NCBI GenBank assembly: GCA_019418625.1
Contig: DYBL01000097.1
Coordinates: forward strand, 1 to 25,588
Direction: 5' to 3'
From: Clostridiales bacterium
GTDB lineage: Bacteria > Bacillota > Clostridia > Oscillospirales > Oscillospiraceae
DNA: 25,588 nt
Position 1 is the first letter of the stretch. Each line of letters begins with the position of its first letter. The notes under the pieces were generated by a model. It saw only the letters and a program-made list of their open reading frames with translations, searched no databases and was not told where the DNA came from. Position numbers and translations under genes: made by a program. Shown piece after piece: positions 6,656-14,456 of this stretch.

Positions 6656-7633
6656 ATGAAAAAGTTCCGTATGATCGCCGCCGCTCTGGCCCTCGTTCTG
6701 GCTCTGCCCCTGACCGCCTGCGGCCAGAAAGAATCTGAAAACACCGTATACTCCATCGGCATCAGCCAGTATGGCGAGCACGCCTCTTTGGACAACTGCC
6801 GCATCGGCTTCCTGCAGGGTCTGGAGGAAGCCGGTCTGGTGGAGGGCACCGACTTCACCGTGGATTACCAGAACGCCGGCTTTGACGACAATATCGCCCG
6901 CCAGATCGGCGACTCCTTCTCCGCCGCCGACGTGGATCTGATGGTGGCCATCGCCACTCCCTCCGCCGTGGCCTGCTACGCCGCCGCCGAGAACAAGGAC
7001 ATTCCCGTGATCTTTACCGCCATCAACGATCCCGTCCAGGCGGGACTGGACTCCGGCAACGTCACCGGTACCTCCGACGCCCTGCCGGTGGAGGCCCAGC
7101 TGCAGCTGATCCGCCAGCTGCAGCCCGAGGCCAAGACCATCGGCATCCTCTACACCACCAGCGAGCCCAACTCTGTCTCCACCATTGCCGAGTATCAGGA
7201 AAAGGCCCCGGATTACGGCTTCACCATTGACGCCGTGGGCGTCACCTCCCAGGCCGAGGTCACCCAGGCGGCGGACACCGTCCTCTCCCACGGTGTGGAC
7301 GCCATGTCCAACCTGACGGACAACAATGTGGTAGGCGTACTGCCCGCCATCCTGGAAAAGGCCAACGAGGCAGGCGTGCCCATCTACGGCTCCGAGGTGG
7401 AGCAGGTGAAGCTTGGCTGCGTTGCCTCCGCCGGCATCGACTACGTCCAGCTGGGCAAGCAGACCGGCCTCATGGCCGCCAAGGTCCTGCGGGGCGAGGC
7501 TACCTGCGCTGAGCTGCCCTATGAGACCATCTCTGAATACAGCATTTACATCAACTCTCCCGCGCTGAGCGCCATGGGCATCTCCGTTCCCGCGGACATC
7601 GCCGAAACGGCTGTGGAGAGCTCCGCGCAATAA
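6656..7633 (+). CDS. ABC transporter substrate-binding lipoprotein, TrpX-like, system 2 (predicted tryptophan-binding)
   Basis: This is the ligand-binding component of the second importer. The 325-residue protein has a lipoprotein signal ending LPLTAC (Cys 22). An ABC_sub_bind domain begins VYSIGISQYGEHASLD and carries DLMVAIATPSAVACYAA and the VTGTSDALPVEAQ segment, aligned with VSGTSDLAPLDQQ in the system 1 paralog. The ATG at 6656 is preferred over a TTG two codons earlier because AAAGGAG ends 8 nt upstream. The preceding T-box with a UGG specifier makes tryptophan, or a close precursor or analog, the likely ligand. An FAH-family gene follows after 20 nt, ahead of the permease. Confidence 0.92.
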   Translation: MKKFRMIAAALALVLALPLTACGQKESENTVYSIGISQYGEHASLDNCRIGFLQGLEEAGLVEGTDFTVDYQNAGFDDNIARQIGDSFSAADVDLMVAIATPSAVACYAAAENKDIPVIFTAINDPVQAGLDSGNVTGTSDALPVEAQLQLIRQLQPEAKTIGILYTTSEPNSVSTIAEYQEKAPDYGFTIDAVGVTSQAEVTQAADTVLSHGVDAMSNLTDNNVVGVLPAILEKANEAGVPIYGSEVEQVKLGCVASAGIDYVQLGKQTGLMAAKVLRGEATCAELPYETISEYSIYINSPALSAMGISVPADIAETAVESSAQ

Positions 7634-7653
7634 ATCATCAGGAGGAATCACCT

Positions 7654-8520
7654 ATGAAACTCATCACCTATCGCTTCCGGGGCGCCGAGCATGTGGGCGC
7701 CCTGACCGGAGACGGCGCCCATGTGGCGCCGCTCCCCTTTGCGGATATGAACCAGCTGATCGCCGCCTCTTCCCTGCCCCATCTGCGTGCCATGGCGGCC
7801 CAGGCGGAGGAGGCCGGCGCCGTGATCCCCACGGCCCAGATCACCCTTCTTGCGCCCATTCCCCGCCCCCGGCAGGATATTTTGTGCCTGGGCATGAACT
7901 ACAAGGCCCACGAGGCGGAGGCCGCCCGCTACGATGCGGACGCCTTCACCAAGGAAAAGCCCGTGGCCGTGTACTTTTCCAAGCGGGTCAGTGAGGCAGT
8001 GGCTCCCGGCGGCGATATTCCCCGCCACGCGGGTCTGGTGGAGAAGCTGGACTATGAGGTGGAGCTGGCGGTGATCCTGGGCAAGGATGCCCGAAATGTG
8101 CCCGCAGAACAGGCTACCGACTATATCTTCGGCTACACCATCGTCAACGACGTCTCCGCCCGGGATCTCCAGACCGGCCACAAGCAGTGGTATTTCGGCA
8201 AGAGCCTGGACGGCTTCACCCCCATGGGTCCCTGCATCGTCACCGCCGACGAGATCGCCTTTCCTCCGGCTCTGGACATCTCCTCCACCGTCAACGGCGA
8301 AGTGCGGCAATCGTCCAACACGGCGCAGTTCCTCACCGACATCCCCTCCCTTCTGGCGGAGCTCACCGCCGGCATGACGCTGCTGCGGGGCACCATCATC
8401 GCCACCGGCACCCCCGCCGGCGTCGGCATGGGGTTTGACCCGCCCCGGTTCTTGGACACCGGCGACACCGTCTCGTGCACCATCGAGGGGATCGGCACGC
8501 TGACCAATACCGTCCGCTGA
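7654..8520 (+). CDS. Fumarylacetoacetate hydrolase (FAH) family protein
   Basis: Members of this family hydrolyse or isomerise acylpyruvate-type substrates, or decarboxylate oxaloacetate, in a metal-dependent way. The 288-residue protein has a short N-terminal domain (1-70), then the FAH core: CLGMNYKAHEAE, metal ligands in DYEVEL (E135, E137) and NDVSARD (D166), KSLDGFTPMGP, and TGTPAGVGMG near the C-terminus. All expected active-site elements are present. AGGAGG lies upstream of the ATG. The gene is embedded between the lipoprotein and permease genes of a T-box controlled tryptophan-type transporter, so its expression should follow Trp-tRNA charging. Its substrate cannot be read from sequence; it could act on the transported compound or a breakdown product. 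Confidence 0.9.
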   Translation: MKLITYRFRGAEHVGALTGDGAHVAPLPFADMNQLIAASSLPHLRAMAAQAEEAGAVIPTAQITLLAPIPRPRQDILCLGMNYKAHEAEAARYDADAFTKEKPVAVYFSKRVSEAVAPGGDIPRHAGLVEKLDYEVELAVILGKDARNVPAEQATDYIFGYTIVNDVSARDLQTGHKQWYFGKSLDGFTPMGPCIVTADEIAFPPALDISSTVNGEVRQSSNTAQFLTDIPSLLAELTAGMTLLRGTIIATGTPAGVGMGFDPPRFLDTGDTVSCTIEGIGTLTNTVR

Positions 8521-8542
8521 GCGGACAAAGGAGGCCTTTTCT

Positions 8543-9478
8543 ATGGCGGACCTGCTCATCAGCACCCTTACCCAGGGCCTGATCTACGCGCTGATCTCCT
8601 TCGGCGTATACATTACCTATTCCATCCTGGACTTCCCCGACCTGGGGGTGGACGGCACGTTCCCCCTGGGCGCCGCCGTCACCGCCGTGCTGCTGACCCG
8701 GGGCGTCAGTCCTCTGGCCACCCTGGCCGCGGCCATAGCCGCCGGAGCTCTGGCGGGTCTTTTCACCGGCGTGGTCCATGTATGCCTGAAGGTACGCAAC
8801 CTGCTGGCTGGCATCATCACTATGACGGCCCTCTTCTCCATCAATCTGCAGATCGCCGGATCCAACCTGACGGTGGACCGCAGCGTGGAGACCATCTTCA
8901 CCGCCGCCTGGGCGGAATCTGCCCTGGGCGGCCTGAACCTAATGGAGCGCAAGCTGGTGATCTCCCTGGTGCTGGTGATCGTGGTGAAGGTGGTGCTGGA
9001 CCTGTACTTCAAGACCAAGTCCGGCCTGCTGCTGCGGGCAGTGGGCGACAACGCGGACCTTGTGACCACCCTGGCCAAGGACCGGGGCGCAGTGAAGATC
9101 TTCGGCCTTATGCTCTCCAACGCCCTGGTGGCCCTGGCCGGCAGCGTGGTGTGCCACGAGCAGCGCAGCTTCTCCGCCACCATGGGCACCGGCCAGCTGG
9201 TCTACGGTCTGGCCGCCGTCATCATCGGCGTATCCCTCATGAACTTCTATGCCGCCGGGCCCGGCCGTCTCCTGCGGGGCAAGCCGGTGCTGCGGCTGCT
9301 GGCTTCCCCTCAGGGCACCACGGCTGTGGTGCTGGGCAGTATCCTCTACAAGCTGTGCATCCAGGCGGCGCTGAACGCGGGCCTGCCTGCCAACATGATG
9401 AAGCTGGCCACCGCCGTGCTGTTTTTGCTGGTGCTGGTGGTATCCGGCCGGAAAGGAGAGGCGATCATCCATGCTTGA
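8543..9478 (+). CDS. ABC transporter permease, TrpY-like, system 2
   Basis: This is the membrane subunit of the second importer. The 311-residue, strongly hydrophobic protein begins LISTLTQGLIYALISFGVYI and shares the motif DLGVDGTFPLGAA (system 1: DLTVDGTMSTGGA) and GLAAVIIGVSL (system 1: GLAAVIIGEVL). AAAGGAGG lies 9 nt before the ATG. It lies downstream of the FAH gene with a 22-nt gap and overlaps the ATPase gene by 8 bases (ATGCTTGA), exactly as in system 1. Tryptophan transport is inferred from the leader, not from the permease sequence. Confidence 0.9.
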   Translation: MADLLISTLTQGLIYALISFGVYITYSILDFPDLGVDGTFPLGAAVTAVLLTRGVSPLATLAAAIAAGALAGLFTGVVHVCLKVRNLLAGIITMTALFSINLQIAGSNLTVDRSVETIFTAAWAESALGGLNLMERKLVISLVLVIVVKVVLDLYFKTKSGLLLRAVGDNADLVTTLAKDRGAVKIFGLMLSNALVALAGSVVCHEQRSFSATMGTGQLVYGLAAVIIGVSLMNFYAAGPGRLLRGKPVLRLLASPQGTTAVVLGSILYKLCIQAALNAGLPANMMKLATAVLFLLVLVVSGRKGEAIIHA

Positions 9479-10247
9479 GATCCGGGACATCACCAAGGTC
9501 TATAACCCCGGCACCGTGGCCGAGCAGCGGCTGTTCGACCATTTTTCCCTGACGGTGGAGACCGGGCAGTTTGTCACCATCGTAGGCGGCAACGGCAGCG
9601 GCAAGACCTCTCTTTTGAACATTCTCTGCGGCTCCATCCCCATGGACGGCGGCGACGTACTCATCGACGGCAAAAGCGTGCGCCGGCTCAAGGACTACCG
9701 CCGCTACGCCGACATGGGCCGGGTCTATCAAAATCCCTCCGCCGGCACCTGCCCTAACCTGACCATGCTGGAAAACCTGTCCCTGGCGGACAACAAGGGC
9801 AAGCCCTTCGGCCTTGGCTGGGGCGTGAACCGCCGCCGGGCAGATGCCTACCGCGACCAGCTCCGGGAGCTGGGCCTGGGTCTGGAGGATAAGCTGGACG
9901 TGAAGATGGGCGCCCTCTCCGGCGGCCAGCGGCAGGCAGTTTCCCTGCTGATGGCCACCATGACGCCCCTGCGCTTTTTGATCCTGGATGAACACACCGC
10001 CGCCCTGGACCCCAAGACCGCCGAGGTCATCATGGCCCTGACGGATAAGATCGTCCGCCAAAAGCAGCTTACTGCCATGATGGTGACCCACAACCTGCGC
10101 CACGCCGCCCAGTACGGCGACCGCATTTTGATGATGCAGCGGGGCAAGATCGTGCTGGACCGCTCCGGCGCGGAAAAGGCAGCCACCGGCATGGAGGAGC
10201 TTCTCTCCCTGTTCAACCGCTACTCCCTGGAAGAGCCCGGCGCCTGA
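9471..10247 (+). CDS. ABC transporter ATP-binding protein, TrpZ-like, system 2
   Basis: This is the ATPase of the second importer, 258 residues. It has Walker A GGNGSGKT (39-46), RVYQNPS at the Q-loop, signature LSGGQRQAV, Walker B FLILDEHTAALDP and MVTHN at the switch. It is a clear paralog of the system 1 ATPase, sharing the inserted GLGWG segment near residue 110 and the DEHTAALDPKTA stretch. GGAGAGG lies upstream of the overlapping start, which implies coupling to the permease. It is the last gene of the operon; a hairpin follows 27 bp after the stop. Confidence 0.95.
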   Translation: MLEIRDITKVYNPGTVAEQRLFDHFSLTVETGQFVTIVGGNGSGKTSLLNILCGSIPMDGGDVLIDGKSVRRLKDYRRYADMGRVYQNPSAGTCPNLTMLENLSLADNKGKPFGLGWGVNRRRADAYRDQLRELGLGLEDKLDVKMGALSGGQRQAVSLLMATMTPLRFLILDEHTAALDPKTAEVIMALTDKIVRQKQLTAMMVTHNLRHAAQYGDRILMMQRGKIVLDRSGAEKAATGMEELLSLFNRYSLEEPGA

Positions 10248-10274
10248 GGGCAAACGCTTCTCTTTTCAAACACT

Positions 10275-10304
10275 ACGGCCCGCGGCGCATGCGCCGCGGG
10301 CCGT
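10275..10304. terminator. 30-bp perfect palindrome after the second ABC operon
   Basis: The two 15-base halves are perfect inverse complements with no spacer; the first half reads ACGGCCCGCGGCGCA. As RNA it folds into a very GC-rich stem followed by CGCUUUG, a short U-tract. It is best read as the operon terminator, though weak in uridines. DNA could extrude a cruciform here. Confidence 0.7.
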
Positions 10305-10404
10305 CGCTTTGTCCATATATTTGAGAAATCCCGCAATTGGCCGCTCTGTGCAGAGCCAGGGCTGCGCGTCTTTGTCAGCCGCAGCCGGAAGGCCTTCCGC
10401 AACA

Positions 10405-10447
10405 CAAAAGGCCAGGCGCTCCGCAAATGCGGAGCGCCTGGCTTTTT
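10405..10447. terminator. Bidirectional terminator between convergent operons
   Basis: A 15-bp perfect stem, GCCAGGCGCTCCGCA with its complement at 10428-10442 and a two-base AA loop, has a T-run on the plus side (CTTTTT) and a shorter T-run on the minus side (CCTTTTG). It lies 31 bp beyond the symporter stop and can end transcription from both sides. Confidence 0.85.
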
Positions 10448-10477
10448 CATATCCGGGGAGAGTGGATGGATAGACGA

Positions 10478-11683
10478 TCAGACCGCAGCCTTGTTCTTCT
10501 TGCCGGTGATAGCGTCCATGAGCACGGCGATAGCGCCGTCGCCAGTGACGTTGCAGGCAGTACCGAAAGAGTCCTGAGCGATGTACAGAGCGATCATCAG
10601 GCCCTGCATGGTCTCATCAAAGCCCAGCATGGACTGCAGGATGCCCAGAGCGGCCATAACAGCACCGCCGGGGACGCCAGGAGCAGCCACCATGGTGACG
10701 CCCAGCATCAGGATGAAGGGGAACATCTTGCCGAAGGTGACGGGCTGGCCCATCATCATCATGACGGCGATGGAGCAGCTGGTCAGGGTGATGGTAGAAC
10801 CGGACAGGTGAATGGTGGCGCACAGGGGGCACACAAACTCCGCGATGGAGTCGGACACGCCGTTCTTCTTGGTGCACTCCACGGTGACGGGAATGGTAGC
10901 AGCGGAGGACTGGGTGCCGATAGCGGTGGTGTAAGCGGGGATCATGTTCTTGATCAGGCCGAAGGGATTCTTCTTGGCAGCAGTACCGGCAACGGTATAC
11001 TGGAACAGAAGGATCACAACATGCAGCACCAGGATGACGGCGAACACCTTCACGAAGGAGGTCATCAGCTCCATGATGGTGCCGGCATAGGTCAGCTTGG
11101 CGAAGATGCCGTACACATGGATGGGCAGCAGAGGAATCACAACGCTGGCCACCAGCTTGGTGATGATGGCGGCGAAGTCGTCGATGGCAACCTTCAGGGT
11201 CTTATCCTTGACCAGAGTCAGGCCCAGGCCCAGGATGAAGGAGATCAGCAGGGCTTCCATAACGCCCATGATGGGAGGCATCTCGATGGTGAACAGGCCG
11301 CTGAGGGCGGTCTCTTCCGCGTTCTGGGCATCAGCCACGAACATGTCGGCGTGCACCAGGCTGGGGAACAGAGCCATATCCACGGCAAATGCCAGAGAAC
11401 CGGCGATAATGGTGGACAGATAGGCCACACCAGTGGTCTGGGCCAGGGTCTTGCCGGCGCCTTCGCCCAGGTCGGCGATACCGGGGATGACGAAGCCAAT
11501 GATGATCAGGGGAATGCAGAAGTTCAGGAAGTTGCCGAAGATGCTGTTGTAGGTCGCACCGATCTGGATGATCAGCTCACCGGCATCGCCCATGCTCTGG
11601 CAGACCGTACCGACGATCAGGCCCAGGACGATAGCAATGAGCAGTTTGGGCAGCAGGCCCAACTTTTTCTTTTGCTTTTCCAT
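10478..11683 (-). CDS. Dicarboxylate/amino acid:cation symporter (SLC1/DAACS family), likely threonine/serine uptake
   Basis: This is an integral membrane secondary transporter that couples amino acid entry to sodium or proton flow. The 401-residue product has the family's reentrant-loop motif GTQSSAATIPVT (256-267), a variant of the TM7 motif at IHLSGSTITLT (in place of the usual NMDGT region), and the TM8 substrate motif NVTGDGAIA (378-386). Length and hydrophobic profile fit the family. It lies downstream of threonine ammonia-lyase on the same strand, which suggests threonine or serine as substrate; glutamate or aspartate cannot be excluded from sequence. The only start is ATG at 11683, which lacks a normally spaced ribosome site: a good AAGGAGG is separated from it by a 27-nt hairpin. 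Confidence 0.9.
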   Translation of the reverse strand: MEKQKKKLGLLPKLLIAIVLGLIVGTVCQSMGDAGELIIQIGATYNSIFGNFLNFCIPLIIIGFVIPGIADLGEGAGKTLAQTTGVAYLSTIIAGSLAFAVDMALFPSLVHADMFVADAQNAEETALSGLFTIEMPPIMGVMEALLISFILGLGLTLVKDKTLKVAIDDFAAIITKLVASVVIPLLPIHVYGIFAKLTYAGTIMELMTSFVKVFAVILVLHVVILLFQYTVAGTAAKKNPFGLIKNMIPAYTTAIGTQSSAATIPVTVECTKKNGVSDSIAEFVCPLCATIHLSGSTITLTSCSIAVMMMMGQPVTFGKMFPFILMLGVTMVAAPGVPGGAVMAALGILQSMLGFDETMQGLMIALYIAQDSFGTACNVTGDGAIAVLMDAITGKKNKAAV

Positions 11684-11730
11684 TGTTTTTTCGATCTCCG
11701 GGCTCCTACTCCGGAGATCCCCCTCCTTTT
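11684..11730 (-). promoter_or_regulatory. Hairpin placed between Shine-Dalgarno and start codon of the symporter gene
   Basis: On the minus strand the order is AAAAGGAGGGG (11730-11720), a 9-bp perfect stem GATCTCCGG/CCGGAGATC with a 9-nt loop (11719-11693), GAAAAAACA and then ATG. With the hairpin folded the ideal SD is about 11 nt from the ATG; unfolded it is about 38 nt away. The 3' arm contains GGAGA, a poorer alternative SD 11 nt from the start that the stem would hide. This is either a structural bridge for initiation or a translational switch. Confidence 0.6.
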
Positions 11731-11752
11731 ATTTTTTATTAATTGCCGGATT

Positions 11753-12943
11753 TTAGCCCAGCAAAGAATAACCCTTTTCCCGCAGGGCGGCCTTGATCTC
11801 CTCCACATGGGCCTCGTTGCGGGTCTCCAGCACCATGGTCACCAGGCATGCACCCACGTCGGAATCCTTGGCCTCGCGCTCGTGGTTGACGCTGAGGATG
11901 TTGGCGCCGCAGCCGGACACCACCTGCAGCACCTGGATCAGGCTGCCGGGCTTATCCACCACCTTGGTGGTGATCTCGGTGATACGGCCGGACTTGGTCA
12001 GGCCCTTGGTGATGATACGGGAGAGCGTGGTCACGTCCACGTTGCCGCCGGAGACGACGCACACGGTCTTCTTCTCGGAGATGTCCACCTTGCCGAACAT
12101 GCAGGCAGCCACGGTGGTGGCGCCGGCGCCCTCGGCCACGGTCTTCTGGCCTTCCATCAGAGCCAGGATGGCAGCAGCGATCTCGTCCTCGGTGACGGTG
12201 ACGATCTCGTCCACATACTTCTGGCACATCTCAAAGGTCATGTTGCCGGGAGTCAGCACGTGGATGCCGTCGGCCAGAGTATCGCCGTCGGGCACCGTGG
12301 TGATCTTGCCGGCCTTGCAGGACTCATACATGGAAGGCACGGTAGCAGCCTGAACGCCGATGACCTTGCAGGAGGGCTTCAGGCTCTTGATGGCCAGCGC
12401 GATGCCGCTGATGAGGCCGCCGCCGCCGATGGGGCAGACCACCTGCTCCACCTCGGGCAGCTGCTCGAGGATCTCCAGGCCGATGGTGCCCTGGCCGGCC
12501 ATGACATAGGGATCGTTGAAGGGATGGGCAAAGGTGTAGCCGTGCTCCTTGGCCAGACGGTCCGCCTCGCGGGCAGCATCGTCATACACGCCGGGAACCA
12601 GCACCACTTCGGCGCCGTACTTCTTGGTGGCCTCCACCTTGCTGATGGGGGCACCGGCAGGCATGCAGATGATGGACTTGATGCCCAGCTTGGTAGCGGA
12701 CAGAGCAATGCCCTGGGCATGGTTGCCGGCAGAGCAGGCGATGACGCCCTTGGCCGCCTCTTCAGGGGTCAGGGAACGGATCTTGTTGTAGGCGCCGCGG
12801 ATCTTGAAGGCACCGGTGAGCTGCAGGTTCTCCGCCTTGATGTACAGGTTGTCGGCGATCTTGGACGCGGCATCCAGAGGAGTTCTGCGGGCGATGCCCT
12901 TGAGCGCCTTCTGAGCGTCCTGGATCATTTCCAATGTCAGCAT
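11753..12943 (-). CDS. ilvA: Threonine ammonia-lyase (threonine dehydratase) with C-terminal ACT domain
   Basis: This PLP enzyme deaminates L-threonine to 2-oxobutyrate and ammonia, and often serine to pyruvate. The 396-residue product has the PLP-lysine motif TGAFKIRGA (K47), the substrate-binding loop SAGNHAQG (71-78), the glycine-rich phosphate loop GGGGLISG, and a C-terminal ACT domain (about 325-396, beginning ITEITTKVVDKPGSL). This single-ACT medium form is shared by ilvA- and tdcB-type enzymes. The start at 12943 is set by GGGAGG 8 nt upstream and aligns with the family; an in-frame ATG at 13003 would add a non-homologous tail. Pairing with a symporter and the absence of other isoleucine genes favours a catabolic role. 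Confidence 0.95.
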   Translation of the reverse strand: MLTLEMIQDAQKALKGIARRTPLDAASKIADNLYIKAENLQLTGAFKIRGAYNKIRSLTPEEAAKGVIACSAGNHAQGIALSATKLGIKSIICMPAGAPISKVEATKKYGAEVVLVPGVYDDAAREADRLAKEHGYTFAHPFNDPYVMAGQGTIGLEILEQLPEVEQVVCPIGGGGLISGIALAIKSLKPSCKVIGVQAATVPSMYESCKAGKITTVPDGDTLADGIHVLTPGNMTFEMCQKYVDEIVTVTEDEIAAAILALMEGQKTVAEGAGATTVAACMFGKVDISEKKTVCVVSGGNVDVTTLSRIITKGLTKSGRITEITTKVVDKPGSLIQVLQVVSGCGANILSVNHEREAKDSDVGACLVTMVLETRNEAHVEEIKAALREKGYSLLG

Positions 12944-13253
12944 GAAAATAACCTCCCAATCATTTTTGCTTTTCAGCCTTTTCAACAATTCTTCCACGAT
13001 CAAGAGCGGATGCAGTTGGTCAATTCAAGAAGATTGTCCTCTAATGAAAGACAAATTCTTTTTTCTTTGTTTTTCATTTTCTGCTAACATTATATAATTT
13101 GTATCCTGTAAATACAATGCACAATTCTTCCAATTGTTTTTTGGGGAAATACTACCTTTTGACGAAACGTCTACACCAGAAAGACAGTTGCTTCCAAAGT
13201 GTAGGCAGCCAGCAAAAAAAGAGGCATTTTTTTGACATCCACGCCGGGAAAAA
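12944..13253. other. AT-rich intergenic region upstream of threonine ammonia-lyase
   Basis: The region is much richer in A and T than its surroundings. It holds the threonine ammonia-lyase promoter (13089-13117), a leader of about 140 nt, and two copies of ACAATTCTTCCA (12985-12996 and 13121-13132). The second copy forms the dyad ACAATT-CTTCC-AATTGT immediately upstream of the -35 box. I see no gene and no clear terminator for the VWA gene ending at 13254, only a short A-run/T-run dyad near 13213-13233. Confidence 0.5.
13089..13117 (-). promoter_or_regulatory. Promoter of the threonine ammonia-lyase/symporter operon
   Basis: On the minus strand TTGTAT (13117-13112), a 17-nt spacer and a perfect TATAAT (13094-13089) form a plausible vegetative promoter. 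The -35 is weak, so an activator site upstream would be unsurprising. Confidence 0.65.
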
Positions 13254-14453
13254 TCACCGTTTTTGCATCAATCGCCGCATTCCGGCCGCCAGTCCCTCCG
13301 CCGTCAGTTCGTACATGGGAAACACTTTGCCCAGATCCCAGTGGGTCTGGCTCCAGTAATCCCGCCGCTGCGGCATGGGGTTGGGGTTGAGCCAGATGAG
13401 ATGGGAGAACTGGTTTTTCAGCCGCTCCAGACAGCGGATGCCCGACGGTCCGTAGCTGCGGGTGGACCAGTCATACATCGGCTCCGTCAGCTCATAGGGG
13501 TGCATGGCGGCGTCCCCCACCAAAATGAGCTTATAGCTGCTGTCGTAATTGCGCAGCACCCAGTCCAGCGGAACAGAGCCCCCGCCGCCCCACTGGAGGG
13601 AGGGCTCCAGATAGAGCTTGTCATAGACGCAGTTGTGGAAGTAATAGACATGCAGCTCTTTGAAGTGGTTGGACCGGGTGGCCGCCCGGAACAGGGCGCC
13701 GCACAGCCCGGCGTAGTACTCCATGGAGCCGCCGGAGTCCATCATCAGCAGCACCTTCACCGCGTTTTTCCGGGGCCTGCGGTAGCGGATGGTCAGGGTG
13801 CCGCCGTGGTCGCAGGTATCGTGGATGGTGCCGTCCACATCCACCTCCGGTTCCCCGTCCGACTGGAAGGACATCTGCCGCAGCAGCCGGAACGCCGTCT
13901 GGAACCGGCTGTCATCCAGCGTGGCGTCCCCCCGGAAGTCCCGGAACCGTCGCTCTCCGGCAACGGATACCGCCGTGCGGTGCTGCCCCGTGCCGCCGAT
14001 GCGGATGCCTCCGGGGTGCACGCCGCTGTTGCCGAAGGGAGAGCGGCCCTGGGTGCCCACCCAGTAGTTTCCGCCGTTGTGCTCCTCCGTCTGCTCTTTC
14101 AATCGCTCCTCCAGCCGTGCCATCAGCTGCTCCAGCGTCTCGTCCGGCACGCCCTGGCGGCGCAGGTCGGCGATGGTGCGGCCCAGATCCTCCATCGGAT
14201 GCTCCAGCCACTCCAGCAGCTCCGGCGGCAGTTCCCCGTCCCAGGGCACGTCCCGGAAAAACTCCAGAAACACCCGGTCAAACCGGTCATAGTCCGCCTC
14301 GTCCTTCACCAGTACCATCCTGCAAAGCTGATAGAACCCCGTCAGGGACGAGCGGTGCAGCCCCCGGCTCAGCGCTTCCAGCAGCGTCAGCCACTCGCTG
14401 ATGGACACATCCAGCCCCCGGGCGCGCAGCAGGTAAAAAAACTCCGCGAACAT
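13254..14453 (-). CDS. VWA domain-containing CoxE-like protein
   Basis: CoxE-like proteins work with MoxR AAA+ ATPases, in known cases in metal-cofactor maturation of enzymes such as CO dehydrogenase; this one's client is unknown. The 399-residue protein has an N-terminal helical part (1-125), a glycine-rich linker with NYWVGTQGRSPFGNSG, and a C-terminal von Willebrand A domain. The metal-ion site appears as DSGGSM (239-244), a permutation of the usual DxSGSM. VGDAAMHPYEL is the later acidic segment and LIWLNPNP is typical of CoxE. No signal peptide or membrane anchor is visible, so it should be cytoplasmic. The start lies 3 nt after the MoxR stop, so the two are almost certainly cotranslated. 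Confidence 0.88.
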   Translation of the reverse strand: MFAEFFYLLRARGLDVSISEWLTLLEALSRGLHRSSLTGFYQLCRMVLVKDEADYDRFDRVFLEFFRDVPWDGELPPELLEWLEHPMEDLGRTIADLRRQGVPDETLEQLMARLEERLKEQTEEHNGGNYWVGTQGRSPFGNSGVHPGGIRIGGTGQHRTAVSVAGERRFRDFRGDATLDDSRFQTAFRLLRQMSFQSDGEPEVDVDGTIHDTCDHGGTLTIRYRRPRKNAVKVLLMMDSGGSMEYYAGLCGALFRAATRSNHFKELHVYYFHNCVYDKLYLEPSLQWGGGGSVPLDWVLRNYDSSYKLILVGDAAMHPYELTEPMYDWSTRSYGPSGIRCLERLKNQFSHLIWLNPNPMPQRRDYWSQTHWDLGKVFPMYELTAEGLAAGMRRLMQKR

Positions 14454-14456
14454 CCC

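Noticed and set aside
10337..13087. Very long plus-strand open frame opposite the symporter and threonine ammonia-lyase genes
   Set aside because: It is rich in His, Gly, Gln and Leu with no domain signature and crosses two well-supported minus-strand genes and the terminator. It is a by-product of strong GC third-position bias.
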